Source: Bin5 sp022827195
Lineage (GTDB): Bacteria > Chloroflexota > Anaerolineae > Caldilineales > Caldilineaceae
Direction: 5' to 3'
Length of the DNA: 64,000 bases
Assembly: GCA_965208275.1 (NCBI GenBank)
Contig: OZ242331.1
Span: forward strand, 2,604,001 to 2,668,000
This document shows, in pieces, positions 8,347 to 16,107 of this stretch. Below the pieces are notes generated by a model. That model did not search any database. It was not told the DNA's origin and saw only the letters and a program-made list of their open reading frames with translations. Numbering within the stretch: position 1 is the stretch's first letter; every line of letters starts with the position of its first letter. Made by a program: the position numbers and the translations under genes.

Positions 8347-9372
8347 ATGGCGACAGATGACCGAGCGAGGACCTACGACTCACTCCACATGGGGAGGTCG
8401 TCGATCGACCTTTACAGCAACGACGTCGGCGCCCCCTTTTCAGAGATTGGCAGCTTCGCCGCCTACGTGGGCGGCTCGCCGACCAACATCAGCGTCGGTG
8501 GGGCGCGCCTCGGGTTGAAGACGGCGCTTGTCACCGGCCTGGGCGAGGACCCGGTCGGTGATTTTATCGCCGATTTCCTGACGAAGGAGGGCGTCGACTT
8601 CAGTTTCAGCCCGCGCAAGCCGGGTCACCGCACCAGCGCGGTTGTCCTCGGCATTGAGCCGCCGGACCGCTTTCCCCTGGTCTATTACCGGGAGAACTGC
8701 GCCGACATTGAGCTCACGATCGACGACGTGCTGGCGGCACCGGTGGCCGATGCCAAGGTGTTCCAGTTTGCCGGCACAAACCTGAGCAAGGAGCCGAGCA
8801 GAAGCGCGACCATGTTCGGCGCCGAGTTCGCCCAGCAGGTGGATACGACGGTTATCTTCGACCTCGATTTCCGCCCGGACCAGTGGCATGATCCGAGAGC
8901 GTTCGGCGTGGTAGCACGTTCAGTGCTGCCGAACGTGGACGTTGTCATCGGCACGGAGGACGAGATCAATGCGGCGGTACTGAGCGATGCCAGCCAGATG
9001 TCGTTGACGCACTCGCAGATATCGGACGCGAAGGTCGAAGGGGACGTCAAGGCGGCGATCGATTGGCTGCTGCAGCTGGGGCCGGAGGCGGTGGTCGAGA
9101 AGGTGGGCGCGCTCGGCTCGCGCGTGCATCTGGCAACGGGCGAAGTCCTCGAGGCGCCCGGCTTTCCGGTGGAAATCTACAACATTCTCGGCGCGGGCGA
9201 CGCGTTCGGCGCAGGCTTCATATACGGGTTCGTCAACGACTGGGGCTGGCAGCGTTCGGCGCGGCTGGGCAACGCCTGTGGCGCGATCGTGGTGCTGGCG
9301 CACGGCTGCGCCAACTTCATGCCGACGTATGACGAGATGATTGCGTTCGTGAATGAGCGCGGAGGATTTTAG
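8347..9372 (+). CDS. iolC: 5-dehydro-2-deoxygluconokinase
   Basis: A 341-residue PfkB-family sugar kinase. The N-terminal substrate segment is YVGGSPTNISVGGARLG. The C-terminal anion-hole/catalytic motif is GAGDAFGAG, with the catalytic base at Asp285. It should phosphorylate 2-deoxy-5-keto-gluconate, the product of the adjacent iolB. The position between iolB and iolE supports IolC over other PfkB kinases. Some IolC proteins are fused to an aldolase-like DUF2090 domain; this one is not, and no separate IolJ aldolase is found in the window, so the next step must be encoded elsewhere. Confidence 0.92.
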   Translation: MATDDRARTYDSLHMGRSSIDLYSNDVGAPFSEIGSFAAYVGGSPTNISVGGARLGLKTALVTGLGEDPVGDFIADFLTKEGVDFSFSPRKPGHRTSAVVLGIEPPDRFPLVYYRENCADIELTIDDVLAAPVADAKVFQFAGTNLSKEPSRSATMFGAEFAQQVDTTVIFDLDFRPDQWHDPRAFGVVARSVLPNVDVVIGTEDEINAAVLSDASQMSLTHSQISDAKVEGDVKAAIDWLLQLGPEAVVEKVGALGSRVHLATGEVLEAPGFPVEIYNILGAGDAFGAGFIYGFVNDWGWQRSARLGNACGAIVVLAHGCANFMPTYDEMIAFVNERGGF

Positions 9373-9540
9373 CGCCGCGGTTGCGACAGCTGCGAGCAGA
9401 GCGATTCAGGCTAAACAAGGTGTAACCTGCCTCAAAATATGATAGGGCCTGGCCTCCATGACTGCGGTCCAGGTCTCGGGGATCTACGCAAAGTTCGGCA
9501 GAATCATCGGACTGTCTCAGCTACGATAGGAAGGTAAATC

Positions 9541-10440
9541 ATGCAAGTACGAGTCGCCTCTGCCCCTTGCTCCTGGGGCGTGCTGATGAAGGACACGCCC
9601 AATGTGCCGCCCTACAGCCAGGTGCTGGATGAGATTGAGGAGGCCGGTTACAAGGGCACTGAACTGGGGCCATACGGCTATCTTCCGTTTGAAGTATCCA
9701 AGCTGCGCGACGATTTGGAGCGGCGCGGACTCACGCTGACATCGGCCTTTACCATCTTCAACTTCCTGGAAGCAGAGAAGGACGAGGGCACCTACCGGGA
9801 GGCAATGGAGACGGTCCAGGTGTTGTCGGCGCTGGGTTGCAAGCACCTTGTTCTGTCGGACGTGCTCTTCGAGGTGAAGAATCGCGCCCAGCGCGCGGGC
9901 CGGATCCGCGAGGAGGACTCGCTGAGCGGGACGCAGTGGGACGCGGCGGCGCGCAACGTAGACGCCTTCGCCAAGATGGTCTACGAGGAGCACGGCATGA
10001 AATGCGTGGCCCATCCCCACGTGGGCGGCTACCTGGAGACCGACTTCGAGATCGACGCCCTGCTGGAGCGCACCGACCCCGGGCTCGTAGGCATGTGCTT
10101 CGACATGGCCCACATCGCCTATGGCGGCGGCGACCCGGTCGCGGTGCTTGACAAGTGGCGTGATCGCACCTGGTATCTGCACATCAAGGAGTGCGACACC
10201 AACGTGAGAAAGCAGGTAATCGGGCGCGGCGGGGACTACTACGACGGCGTCGAGTCCGGCGTCTTCCCCGAGTTGGGCAAAGGCACGATCGACTGGCAGT
10301 CGATCAACCGTATTTTGCATGAGATCGATTTTGACAGCTGGGGAACGGTTGAGCAGGATATCATGCCGGCAATGGGCCTCGATGCCCTCGGCAGCGCCAA
10401 GAACAACCGGGCATTTCTGCGCAACGAGCTGGACTGGTAA
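9541..10440 (+). CDS. iolE: inosose dehydratase (TIM-barrel, IolE-like)
   Basis: A 299-residue protein of the xylose-isomerase-like TIM-barrel superfamily. It opens with the IolE-typical SAPCSWGV segment. Metal- and substrate-binding segments follow: VAHPHVGG, FDMAHIAYGGGDPV and LHIKECD, with EQD in the terminal strand. It should dehydrate 2-keto-myo-inositol to the cyclic trihydroxy-dione used by IolD. The start follows GGAAGG at 9531-9536. The preceding 168 bases contain no gene, so an internal promoter is possible, though none is clear. A related isomerase such as IolI is a less likely alternative. Confidence 0.88.
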   Translation: MQVRVASAPCSWGVLMKDTPNVPPYSQVLDEIEEAGYKGTELGPYGYLPFEVSKLRDDLERRGLTLTSAFTIFNFLEAEKDEGTYREAMETVQVLSALGCKHLVLSDVLFEVKNRAQRAGRIREEDSLSGTQWDAAARNVDAFAKMVYEEHGMKCVAHPHVGGYLETDFEIDALLERTDPGLVGMCFDMAHIAYGGGDPVAVLDKWRDRTWYLHIKECDTNVRKQVIGRGGDYYDGVESGVFPELGKGTIDWQSINRILHEIDFDSWGTVEQDIMPAMGLDALGSAKNNRAFLRNELDW

Positions 10441-10522
10441 CGGCTGCTTCTGGAACGGGGCGGATAGCGGTTCGACGGGCCTGCCGGTGTACGGCCATCT
10501 CACTTGAATGGAGATGTAAACA

Positions 10523-11368
10523 ATGTCAACGGATCCCAGTTCTCTCGAAGGCAGATACGCTGTGGTCACTGGAAGCACGCAGGGGCTAGGCGAGGCGACA
10601 GTGCGGCTCTTTGCCGAGCGCGGCGCGGCCGGAATCATCGTCAGCGGACGCAACGCGGAACGGGGCGACGCGGTGGCGGCGGACTTGCGGGCGGGCGGTT
10701 GCGACGCGCATTTTGTTCAGGCGGAGCTGGCCGATGCCGATGCCTGCCGCACAATCGTGGCCGCGGCGGACGAGCGTTTCGGCTCGCTGCACGTTCTGGT
10801 GAACTGCGGCGCGCTGACGGCGCGCGGCAACATCTGGAACACAACCCCGGACCTTTTTGACGAGATGATGGCGGTCAACGCGCGCGCGCCGATGCTGCTG
10901 ATGCAGGACGCTTGCAAGCTGATGCGGCGCGAGGGCAACGCTGGTTCAATCGTCAATATTTCCAGCGTGGCTTCATATGGGAGCGTTCATGTGTTGCTGC
11001 CGTATACTGCGTCAAAGAGCGCCCTGAACGTGATGACGAAGAATGTCGCCTATACGGTAATGCGCCACCGGATCCGGGTCAACTCACTGGCTATCGGTTG
11101 GATGGACACGCCCAGCGAGCATGTCATCCAGCGAACGTTTCACGGCGGCGGAGACGACTGGCTGGAGAAGGTGGAGAGCGCACAGCCGTTTGGCCGCCTG
11201 TTGCAAACGGAGGAGGTGGCGCGGGCCATCGCCTTTCTGGCGTCCGACGAATCGGGGATGATGACAGGCAGCGTTATCGACTTCGACCAGTCGGTGAGAG
11301 GCGCCGGGCCGGTCCCGCAGCCGCCGCCGCTGGACGATCCCCATTGGAGCGACGGAGTGCTTGACTGA
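10523..11368 (+). CDS. short-chain dehydrogenase/reductase
   Basis: A 281-residue SDR. The NAD(P) loop is TGSTQGLG at residues 16-23, and the catalytic set is Ser148, Tyr161 and Lys165 in YTASK. The usual NNAG motif is altered to NCGAL. The C-terminal stretch GRLLQTEEVARAIAFLASDES is typical of sugar/polyol SDRs. Its place among iol genes suggests it oxidises or reduces an inositol, inosose or related polyol, but the substrate is not shown by sequence. A ribosome-binding site, GGAGAT, lies upstream. It is followed by a 149-base gap with an inverted repeat. Confidence 0.87.
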   Translation: MSTDPSSLEGRYAVVTGSTQGLGEATVRLFAERGAAGIIVSGRNAERGDAVAADLRAGGCDAHFVQAELADADACRTIVAAADERFGSLHVLVNCGALTARGNIWNTTPDLFDEMMAVNARAPMLLMQDACKLMRREGNAGSIVNISSVASYGSVHVLLPYTASKSALNVMTKNVAYTVMRHRIRVNSLAIGWMDTPSEHVIQRTFHGGGDDWLEKVESAQPFGRLLQTEEVARAIAFLASDESGMMTGSVIDFDQSVRGAGPVPQPPPLDDPHWSDGVLD

Positions 11369-11403
11369 CGCGCTTTCCGATTTGAAGTACGGCTCGAACA
11401 ATA

Positions 11404-11423
11404 TTTTCGATTGGAATCGAAAA
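11404..11423. promoter_or_regulatory. perfect inverted repeat, candidate operator
   Basis: TTTTCGATT and AATCGAAAA are perfect 9-base arms around a 2-base centre, in the gap before the Gfo/Idh gene at 11518. Size and symmetry fit a dimeric regulator site. No matching regulator gene is in the window, and I saw no second copy in the other gaps of the island. Confidence 0.5.
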
Positions 11424-11517
11424 GACCTCGGGATCCGGAACCTACCTAGGACCCGGACCAACTTTCAGCTAGGGCAGAAGGCATGATGCACACGGGGGCG
11501 GTGAGGAAAGGAGCGGA

Positions 11518-12528
11518 ATGAGCGCTAAAGTCAATGTCGGCCTGGTCGGCACGGGGGGAATGGGCGGACGGCACGCGGCCAACCTCAACGATTCGGTTGC
11601 CGCAGCCGATGTCGTCGCGATCATGGACGTGGACACGTCGCGTGCCGAGGAGATCGCGGCGCGCTGCGGGGGCGCCGCCGTATACGGGGACGCCGACGCG
11701 CTGATCGCGGCCCCGGAGGTGGATGCCATCCTGATTGCGGCGCCGGACCGCTTTCACGCAGGGATTGCGCGTTCCTGTGTCGAGGCCGGCAAGCCGGTGC
11801 TATGTGAGAAGCCGCTGGCAACCAATGTCGCCGACGCGCAGCGGGTCGTCGAGGCGGAGGTAGCAGGGGGCAGGCGGCTGGTGCAGGTCGGATTCATGCG
11901 TCAGTATGACCCGGCACACGTCGCCGTCAAAGAGGTAAGCGACAGCGGTGAGCAGGGCAGAGCGCTCGTCTTCCGCAGCGTCCACAACAACCCTGAAAAA
12001 TCTGCAATTCGTCCGCTGACCGACGTCGTAACCAATTCTCTGATTCACGATATTCACTCGGCGCGCTGGATGATGGGTGAAGAGATCGTGCGCGTTCAGA
12101 CCGCATATATCCCATCTTCTCCCGACCATCCGGAGAGTGCGCGCTTCGTTATGGCCCAGCTGCAGTATCGCAGCGGCGCGCTCGGCACTCTTGAGTGCAA
12201 CTCGGAGGCCGGATATGGTTACGAAGTCATGGTAAGCATCACGGGGGAGACGGGGGTGGCGCAGACGAGTCCACTGCAGAGTCCGGTTGTGCGGCACAGC
12301 AATGCCCGGCGTCAATGGATTGAGCAGGACTGGCTGCAACGCTTTCAGGTCGCCTATCTCAACGAGGTACATGCATGGGTGCAGTCGATTGTGGACGGAC
12401 GCGCGGTTGGGCCGAGCGGGTGGGACGGTTATGTATCGATTCTGGTCGCGAACGCCTGCATCGAATCGGGACTGAACAGGGTACCGGTCGACGTTGAGGT
12501 GCCGGAGAGACCGGCGCTTTACGGGTGA
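11518..12528 (+). CDS. Gfo/Idh/MocA oxidoreductase, inositol 2-dehydrogenase-like
   Basis: A 336-residue two-domain NAD(P)-dependent dehydrogenase. The Rossmann loop is GTGGMGG (residues 11-17) and the signature CEKP has its catalytic Lys at residue 98. The C-terminal domain carries IHDIHSARW (His177 onward). The aspartate that usually precedes the catalytic histidine by four positions is Asn173 here. It probably oxidises myo-inositol or a stereoisomer to a keto-inositol. AAAGGAG lies just upstream of the ATG. It is the first of four Gfo/Idh genes in the island and sits directly before iolD. Confidence 0.87.
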   Translation: MSAKVNVGLVGTGGMGGRHAANLNDSVAAADVVAIMDVDTSRAEEIAARCGGAAVYGDADALIAAPEVDAILIAAPDRFHAGIARSCVEAGKPVLCEKPLATNVADAQRVVEAEVAGGRRLVQVGFMRQYDPAHVAVKEVSDSGEQGRALVFRSVHNNPEKSAIRPLTDVVTNSLIHDIHSARWMMGEEIVRVQTAYIPSSPDHPESARFVMAQLQYRSGALGTLECNSEAGYGYEVMVSITGETGVAQTSPLQSPVVRHSNARRQWIEQDWLQRFQVAYLNEVHAWVQSIVDGRAVGPSGWDGYVSILVANACIESGLNRVPVDVEVPERPALYG

Positions 12529-12587
12529 CCATCATACGGGGCCGGCCAGGTGCGCTGCCGGCAGGGTAAGGAATCGGGAGGACGAAA

Positions 12588-14501
12588 ATGACGACCGAAC
12601 GATTGACAATGGCGCAAGCGATTGTCCGTTTTCTCAAGAACCAGTACAGCGAGCGGGACGGTGTGGAGCAGCAGTTTTTCGGCGGCTGCTTCGGCATTTT
12701 CGGCCACGGCAACGTGGCGGGGATGGGGCAGGCGCTGCAGCAGTACCCGGACTTCCGCTATTACCAGACGCGCAACGAACAGGCGATGGTGCATACGGCG
12801 GCTGCTTACGCCAAGCACAGTAACCGCATGCGCACACTGGTGTGCACGACCTCAATCGGTCCCGGCGCGACCAACATGGTAACGGGCGCGGCGACGGCGA
12901 CGATAAACCGGCTGCCGGTACTGCTGCTTCCTGGTGATATATTTGCCCGCCGCAACGTGGCGCCGGTACTGCAGCAGCTGGAATCGGAGCACAGCCAGGA
13001 CATTTCGGTAAATGACTGCTTCAGGGCGGTCAGCCGCTACTGGGACCGCATCAACCGGCCCGATCAGCTGATCACCTCCCTGCTCGAGGCGATGCGCGTC
13101 CTCACCAGCCCGGCCGACACCGGCGCGGTGACGGTATGTATTCCCCAGGATGTGCAGACCGAGGCCTATGACTATCCGACGGAGCTGTTCGAGAAGCGGG
13201 TCTGGCGCGTGCCGCGCAACCGAGCTGACAGCGAGGCGCTGCAGCAGGCAGCGGCCGCGATCCGCGCGGCGCGTAAGCCGATGATCATCGCAGGCGGCGG
13301 CGTCCTCTACAGCGAAGCGACCGATGCATTGAAGGAGTTTGTCGAACGCTTCGGCATTCCGGTGGGCGAGACGATGGCGGGCAAGGGGAGTCTGCGCTAC
13401 GACGATCCGCTTCACCTGGGCGCGACCGGCGCGACCGGCACTTTCGCGGCTGAGCAGGTGGCGGATGAAGCGGATCTGGTGATAGGCATCGGTACGCGCT
13501 ATAGCGATTTCACCACAGCCAGCAAGACGGCCTTCAAGAACGCCGACGTTGAGTTCGTGAACATCAACGTGGCCGAGTTTGACGCCTTCAAGCACAACGC
13601 CATTCCGTTGGTGGGAGATGCGCGCGTCACGCTGGAGGAGCTGTCGGAACTGCTGGACGGCTACCGCAACAGCGACGAAAGTGTCGCCCAGGCGCAGCGT
13701 CTGCACGAGGAATGGGATGCTGAGGTGCAGCGCAACTACGACACGCATGAGGCTGAGAGCGGCCTGCCCTACCAGGGCGCGCTGATCGGCGCAGTCAACG
13801 AGCAGGGCGACCCGGACGCGGTGATGATCTGCGCGGCCGGAAGCCTGCCGGGCGATATGCACAAACTGTGGCGAGCGCGCCATAGCAAACAGTACCACCT
13901 GGAGTACGGCTACTCGTGCATGGGCTACGAGATTGCGGGCGGCCTGGGCATCAAAATGGCGGAGCCGGAGCGCGAGGTCTATGTGATGGTGGGCGACGGC
14001 AGCTATCTGATGATGAACACCGACCTGATCACGTCGATCCAGGAGGGCTACAAGCTGACCGTAGTCCTGATGGACAACAGCGGGTTCCGCTCGATCGGCG
14101 CGCTCAGCCGGGGGCTGGGCCAGGATGGATTCGGTACGCGCTACATTTACCCGGACCAGGTCGAAGCGCGCCACCGCAACGGCCAGTCCTTCAACGGCCT
14201 GCCGACGGACGAGTCCGGTTACGATGTCGACGTGCTGCCGGTGGACCTGGCAACCAACGCAGAGAGCCTTGGGTGTCACGTCATCCGCTGCCAAAGTGTG
14301 AACGACCTGGTGCAGGCGCTGCAGGATGCCAAGTCGGTAGACAGGACGACGGTGATCTATGTTCTGAACGACCGCTACCTGGGCGTTCCGGGCTACAGCT
14401 GGTGGGACGTGCCGGTGGCCGAGGTGAGCGAGATGGACACGGTCAACGCGGCGCGCGAGGAGTGGGAGGAAATGCGCACGCAGGAGCGGTATTACATCTA
14501 A
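12588..14501 (+). CDS. iolD: 3D-(3,5/4)-trihydroxycyclohexane-1,2-dione hydrolase
   Basis: A 637-residue thiamine-diphosphate enzyme of the IolD family, which opens the cyclic dione to 5-deoxy-glucuronate. The N-terminal cofactor-activating Glu64 lies in TRNEQAMVH. The C-terminal Mg/thiamine site is GDGS (469-472) with the matching DNSG about 25 residues later. The family segment GATNMVTGAA is present. Length matches IolD and exceeds most acetolactate synthases. The gene ends in PGYSWWDVPVAEVSE... and a decayed copy of exactly this 3' end is found at 15131-15243. GGGAGGACGAAA precedes the ATG. Confidence 0.94.
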   Translation: MTTERLTMAQAIVRFLKNQYSERDGVEQQFFGGCFGIFGHGNVAGMGQALQQYPDFRYYQTRNEQAMVHTAAAYAKHSNRMRTLVCTTSIGPGATNMVTGAATATINRLPVLLLPGDIFARRNVAPVLQQLESEHSQDISVNDCFRAVSRYWDRINRPDQLITSLLEAMRVLTSPADTGAVTVCIPQDVQTEAYDYPTELFEKRVWRVPRNRADSEALQQAAAAIRAARKPMIIAGGGVLYSEATDALKEFVERFGIPVGETMAGKGSLRYDDPLHLGATGATGTFAAEQVADEADLVIGIGTRYSDFTTASKTAFKNADVEFVNINVAEFDAFKHNAIPLVGDARVTLEELSELLDGYRNSDESVAQAQRLHEEWDAEVQRNYDTHEAESGLPYQGALIGAVNEQGDPDAVMICAAGSLPGDMHKLWRARHSKQYHLEYGYSCMGYEIAGGLGIKMAEPEREVYVMVGDGSYLMMNTDLITSIQEGYKLTVVLMDNSGFRSIGALSRGLGQDGFGTRYIYPDQVEARHRNGQSFNGLPTDESGYDVDVLPVDLATNAESLGCHVIRCQSVNDLVQALQDAKSVDRTTVIYVLNDRYLGVPGYSWWDVPVAEVSEMDTVNAAREEWEEMRTQERYYI

Positions 14502-14619
14502 GGGTTTGGACGGCTGGAGAAAAGAAGCCCACAATATCTTTTGTGCAATAAGCGAAAGAGTCGGGAGCCTGGAAGACCAGGTCAAAAGGAGCTGTCAGGT
14601 CATAGCAAGGAGAGTGGCA

Positions 14620-15126
14620 ATGACACATGCACCACCACCGGAGACGGTACTGGTGGAGGACTACGAAAAGGAGCGAGGGAAACCCTTGCCGAGCTACAAT
14701 CACTTTTTGGTGCAGTCGCAGCTGCAGTATGCGTTGCAAGCTGCGTGCGGAGACAGATTTATCGTAGGAGGGGAGCTAACGCTTGCAACTGAGCCTTCAA
14801 CCACGCCCGATATCTCGGTTTGTTACTTCAAAAAACCTGACTGGTTGCACGACGAGGTTCGCGCGTCGGACCCGCCGATCACGGTTGCCGAGATCATGTC
14901 GTCATCGCAAAGCGTGGAAGACCTTGTTCCCAAAATAGAGACGTATTTCCAATTCGGAGTACAATCGGTGTGGTTGGTGCAGCCGCCATTGAAGCAGGTT
15001 GCAGTTTTCAGACCAGACTTGGAGCCGCAGGTCTTTGTTGAAGGCGAAGTCGTTGACGCGACGCTGTCCGTCAGGGTGGCACTGGCAGACATTTTCGTCA
15101 TTCAAAGCCCATCGAACGCGCCATAG
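14620..15126 (+). CDS. Uma2-family endonuclease-like protein, copy 1
   Basis: A 168-residue protein of the Uma2 (DUF820) family, which has a restriction-endonuclease-like fold. The PD-(D/E)XK-type elements are TTPDISVC, the acidic VAEIMSSSQS and Lys in DLVPKIETYFQFGV. ATG 14620 is preferred over an upstream TTG, because AAGGAG lies in front of it. Uma2 proteins are common, often in many copies, in Chloroflexota and Cyanobacteria; their role is unknown. It sits between iolD and iolA as an apparent insertion. It is clearly homologous to the gene at 15616. Confidence 0.85.
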   Translation: MTHAPPPETVLVEDYEKERGKPLPSYNHFLVQSQLQYALQAACGDRFIVGGELTLATEPSTTPDISVCYFKKPDWLHDEVRASDPPITVAEIMSSSQSVEDLVPKIETYFQFGVQSVWLVQPPLKQVAVFRPDLEPQVFVEGEVVDATLSVRVALADIFVIQSPSNAP

Positions 15127-15130
15127 GCAA

Positions 15131-15243
15131 TTCGGATACAGTTGGCGGGACATTTCGGTGGAGGGGGTGAGCGAGACGGACACGGATGAGGCGGCGCGCG
15201 AGGATTGGGAAGAGATGCGTTAGCAGGAGGGGTATTGCCTTTG
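15131..15243 (+). pseudogene. remnant of an iolD 3' end
   Basis: Reading from 15131 gives FGYSWRDISVEGVSE, then DTDEAAREDWEEMR, a TAG stop, QEGYCL and a TGA. The intact iolD ends PGYSWWDVPVAEVSE, then DTVNAAREEWEEMR, T, QERYYI and stop. About two thirds of the 37 positions agree, and both end at the same place. An in-frame TAG replaces the Thr codon. Only the end is left, so this is either the tail of a second iolD copy that was mostly deleted or a tandem duplication of the iolD-end plus Uma2 unit. Confidence 0.85.
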
Positions 15244-15309
15244 ATGGTCCGTCTGTCGGGCGGGACGAGGGTTGTCGTTTCCAGGTAGGTATGAGACCGA
15301 GACTATAAA

Positions 15310-15337
15310 CGTGGATCGCGTCTTCACGCGATCCACG
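15310..15337. repeat. perfect stem-loop, 11-base arms
   Basis: CGTGGATCGCG and CGCGATCCACG pair perfectly around the loop TCTTCA. There is no T run on either side, so it is not a typical intrinsic terminator; an operator or an RNA-processing site are alternatives. Confidence 0.6.
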
Positions 15338-15615
15338 AAAGCGGGGAACGCGAAGCTCAATGATTGTGACGCTGCCAACGGCACGTGCCGGCCCACGACG
15401 TGATCGGACCAGGCTCGGCCAGCAGGGTGGGGGAGAAGTAAGTAAAGAGCAGAGGCAGGAGAATAACTGAACTGAACGCAAGTGTGATAGTACGATTCTA
15501 TCGCGGGCACATCTGAACTGAATGGCTTGTTCGCGGCCCATTCCTGGAACGGAAAGAAAGCGACGGAGAGCTGACCCGCGCGCGTTGGATCTAGGCCGAG
15601 AAGGGGACAAGGAAA

Positions 15616-16092
15616 ATGGCGCTGGTACCGGAAATACAACTGAATGAAGACTACGAAAAAGAGCGGGGAAAACCGATGCCGAGCTGCAATCACGGGATAG
15701 TGCAGACTAACCTGATTGTGGTGCTCAGTGCGGCCTGCCGGGACCGATTCTCAGTAGTGAGTGAGCTTTCTCTGGCCACAGAGCCGCCCAGTACACCTGA
15801 TGTATCCGTGTGCAATCTGCGGCAACCGGATTGGCTGCACGACGAATTACGCGTATCGGAGGCCTCGTTGAACCTTATCGAAATCGTATCCCCTTCCCAG
15901 AGCATTAACGAGTTCATTCCCCGCATCGAGAGCTACTTCCGTTTCGGTGTACAATCAGCATGGCTAGTGCAGCCCCCCTTAGAGCAGGTGGTTGTTTTGA
16001 CACCGAACATCGAGGCACAGGTCTACAGCGAAGGCGAGGTCGTCGACCCGGCATTGGCTGTCGGCATCGCGCTGGATGAGATCTTCACTTAG
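15616..16092 (+). CDS. Uma2-family endonuclease-like protein, copy 2
   Basis: A 158-residue homologue of the Uma2 protein at 14620. Shared blocks include EDYEKERGKP near the start, then ATEP, PDWLHDE, FGVQS, WLVQPPL and EGEVVD. The family's lysine position in copy 1 (VPKIETY) is arginine here (IPRIESY), so catalytic activity may be weakened or lost; this is an inference, because the exact catalytic residues of the family are not well settled. The start ATG follows GACAAGGAAA. The gene ends 15 bases before iolA, so it is likely in the same transcript. Confidence 0.83.
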   Translation: MALVPEIQLNEDYEKERGKPMPSCNHGIVQTNLIVVLSAACRDRFSVVSELSLATEPPSTPDVSVCNLRQPDWLHDELRVSEASLNLIEIVSPSQSINEFIPRIESYFRFGVQSAWLVQPPLEQVVVLTPNIEAQVYSEGEVVDPALAVGIALDEIFT

Positions 16093-16107
16093 CAGAGGGA
16101 CAAGAAA

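Larger units (their letters stand above)
15127..15615. other. intergenic region with an iolD remnant and a hairpin
   Basis: This gap of nearly 490 bases between the two Uma2 genes holds the decayed iolD end and a strong stem-loop, listed separately. I see nothing else that looks coding; the longer minus-strand frames are shadows with no recognisable domain. Confidence 0.6.

Noticed and set aside
9517..10653. 378-residue open frame antisense to iolE
   Set aside because: Shadow of a well supported gene; no domain recognised.
12852..14585. 577-residue open frame antisense to iolD
   Set aside because: It mirrors the codon pattern of the GC-rich iolD gene; the protein has no recognisable domain and no ribosome-binding site.
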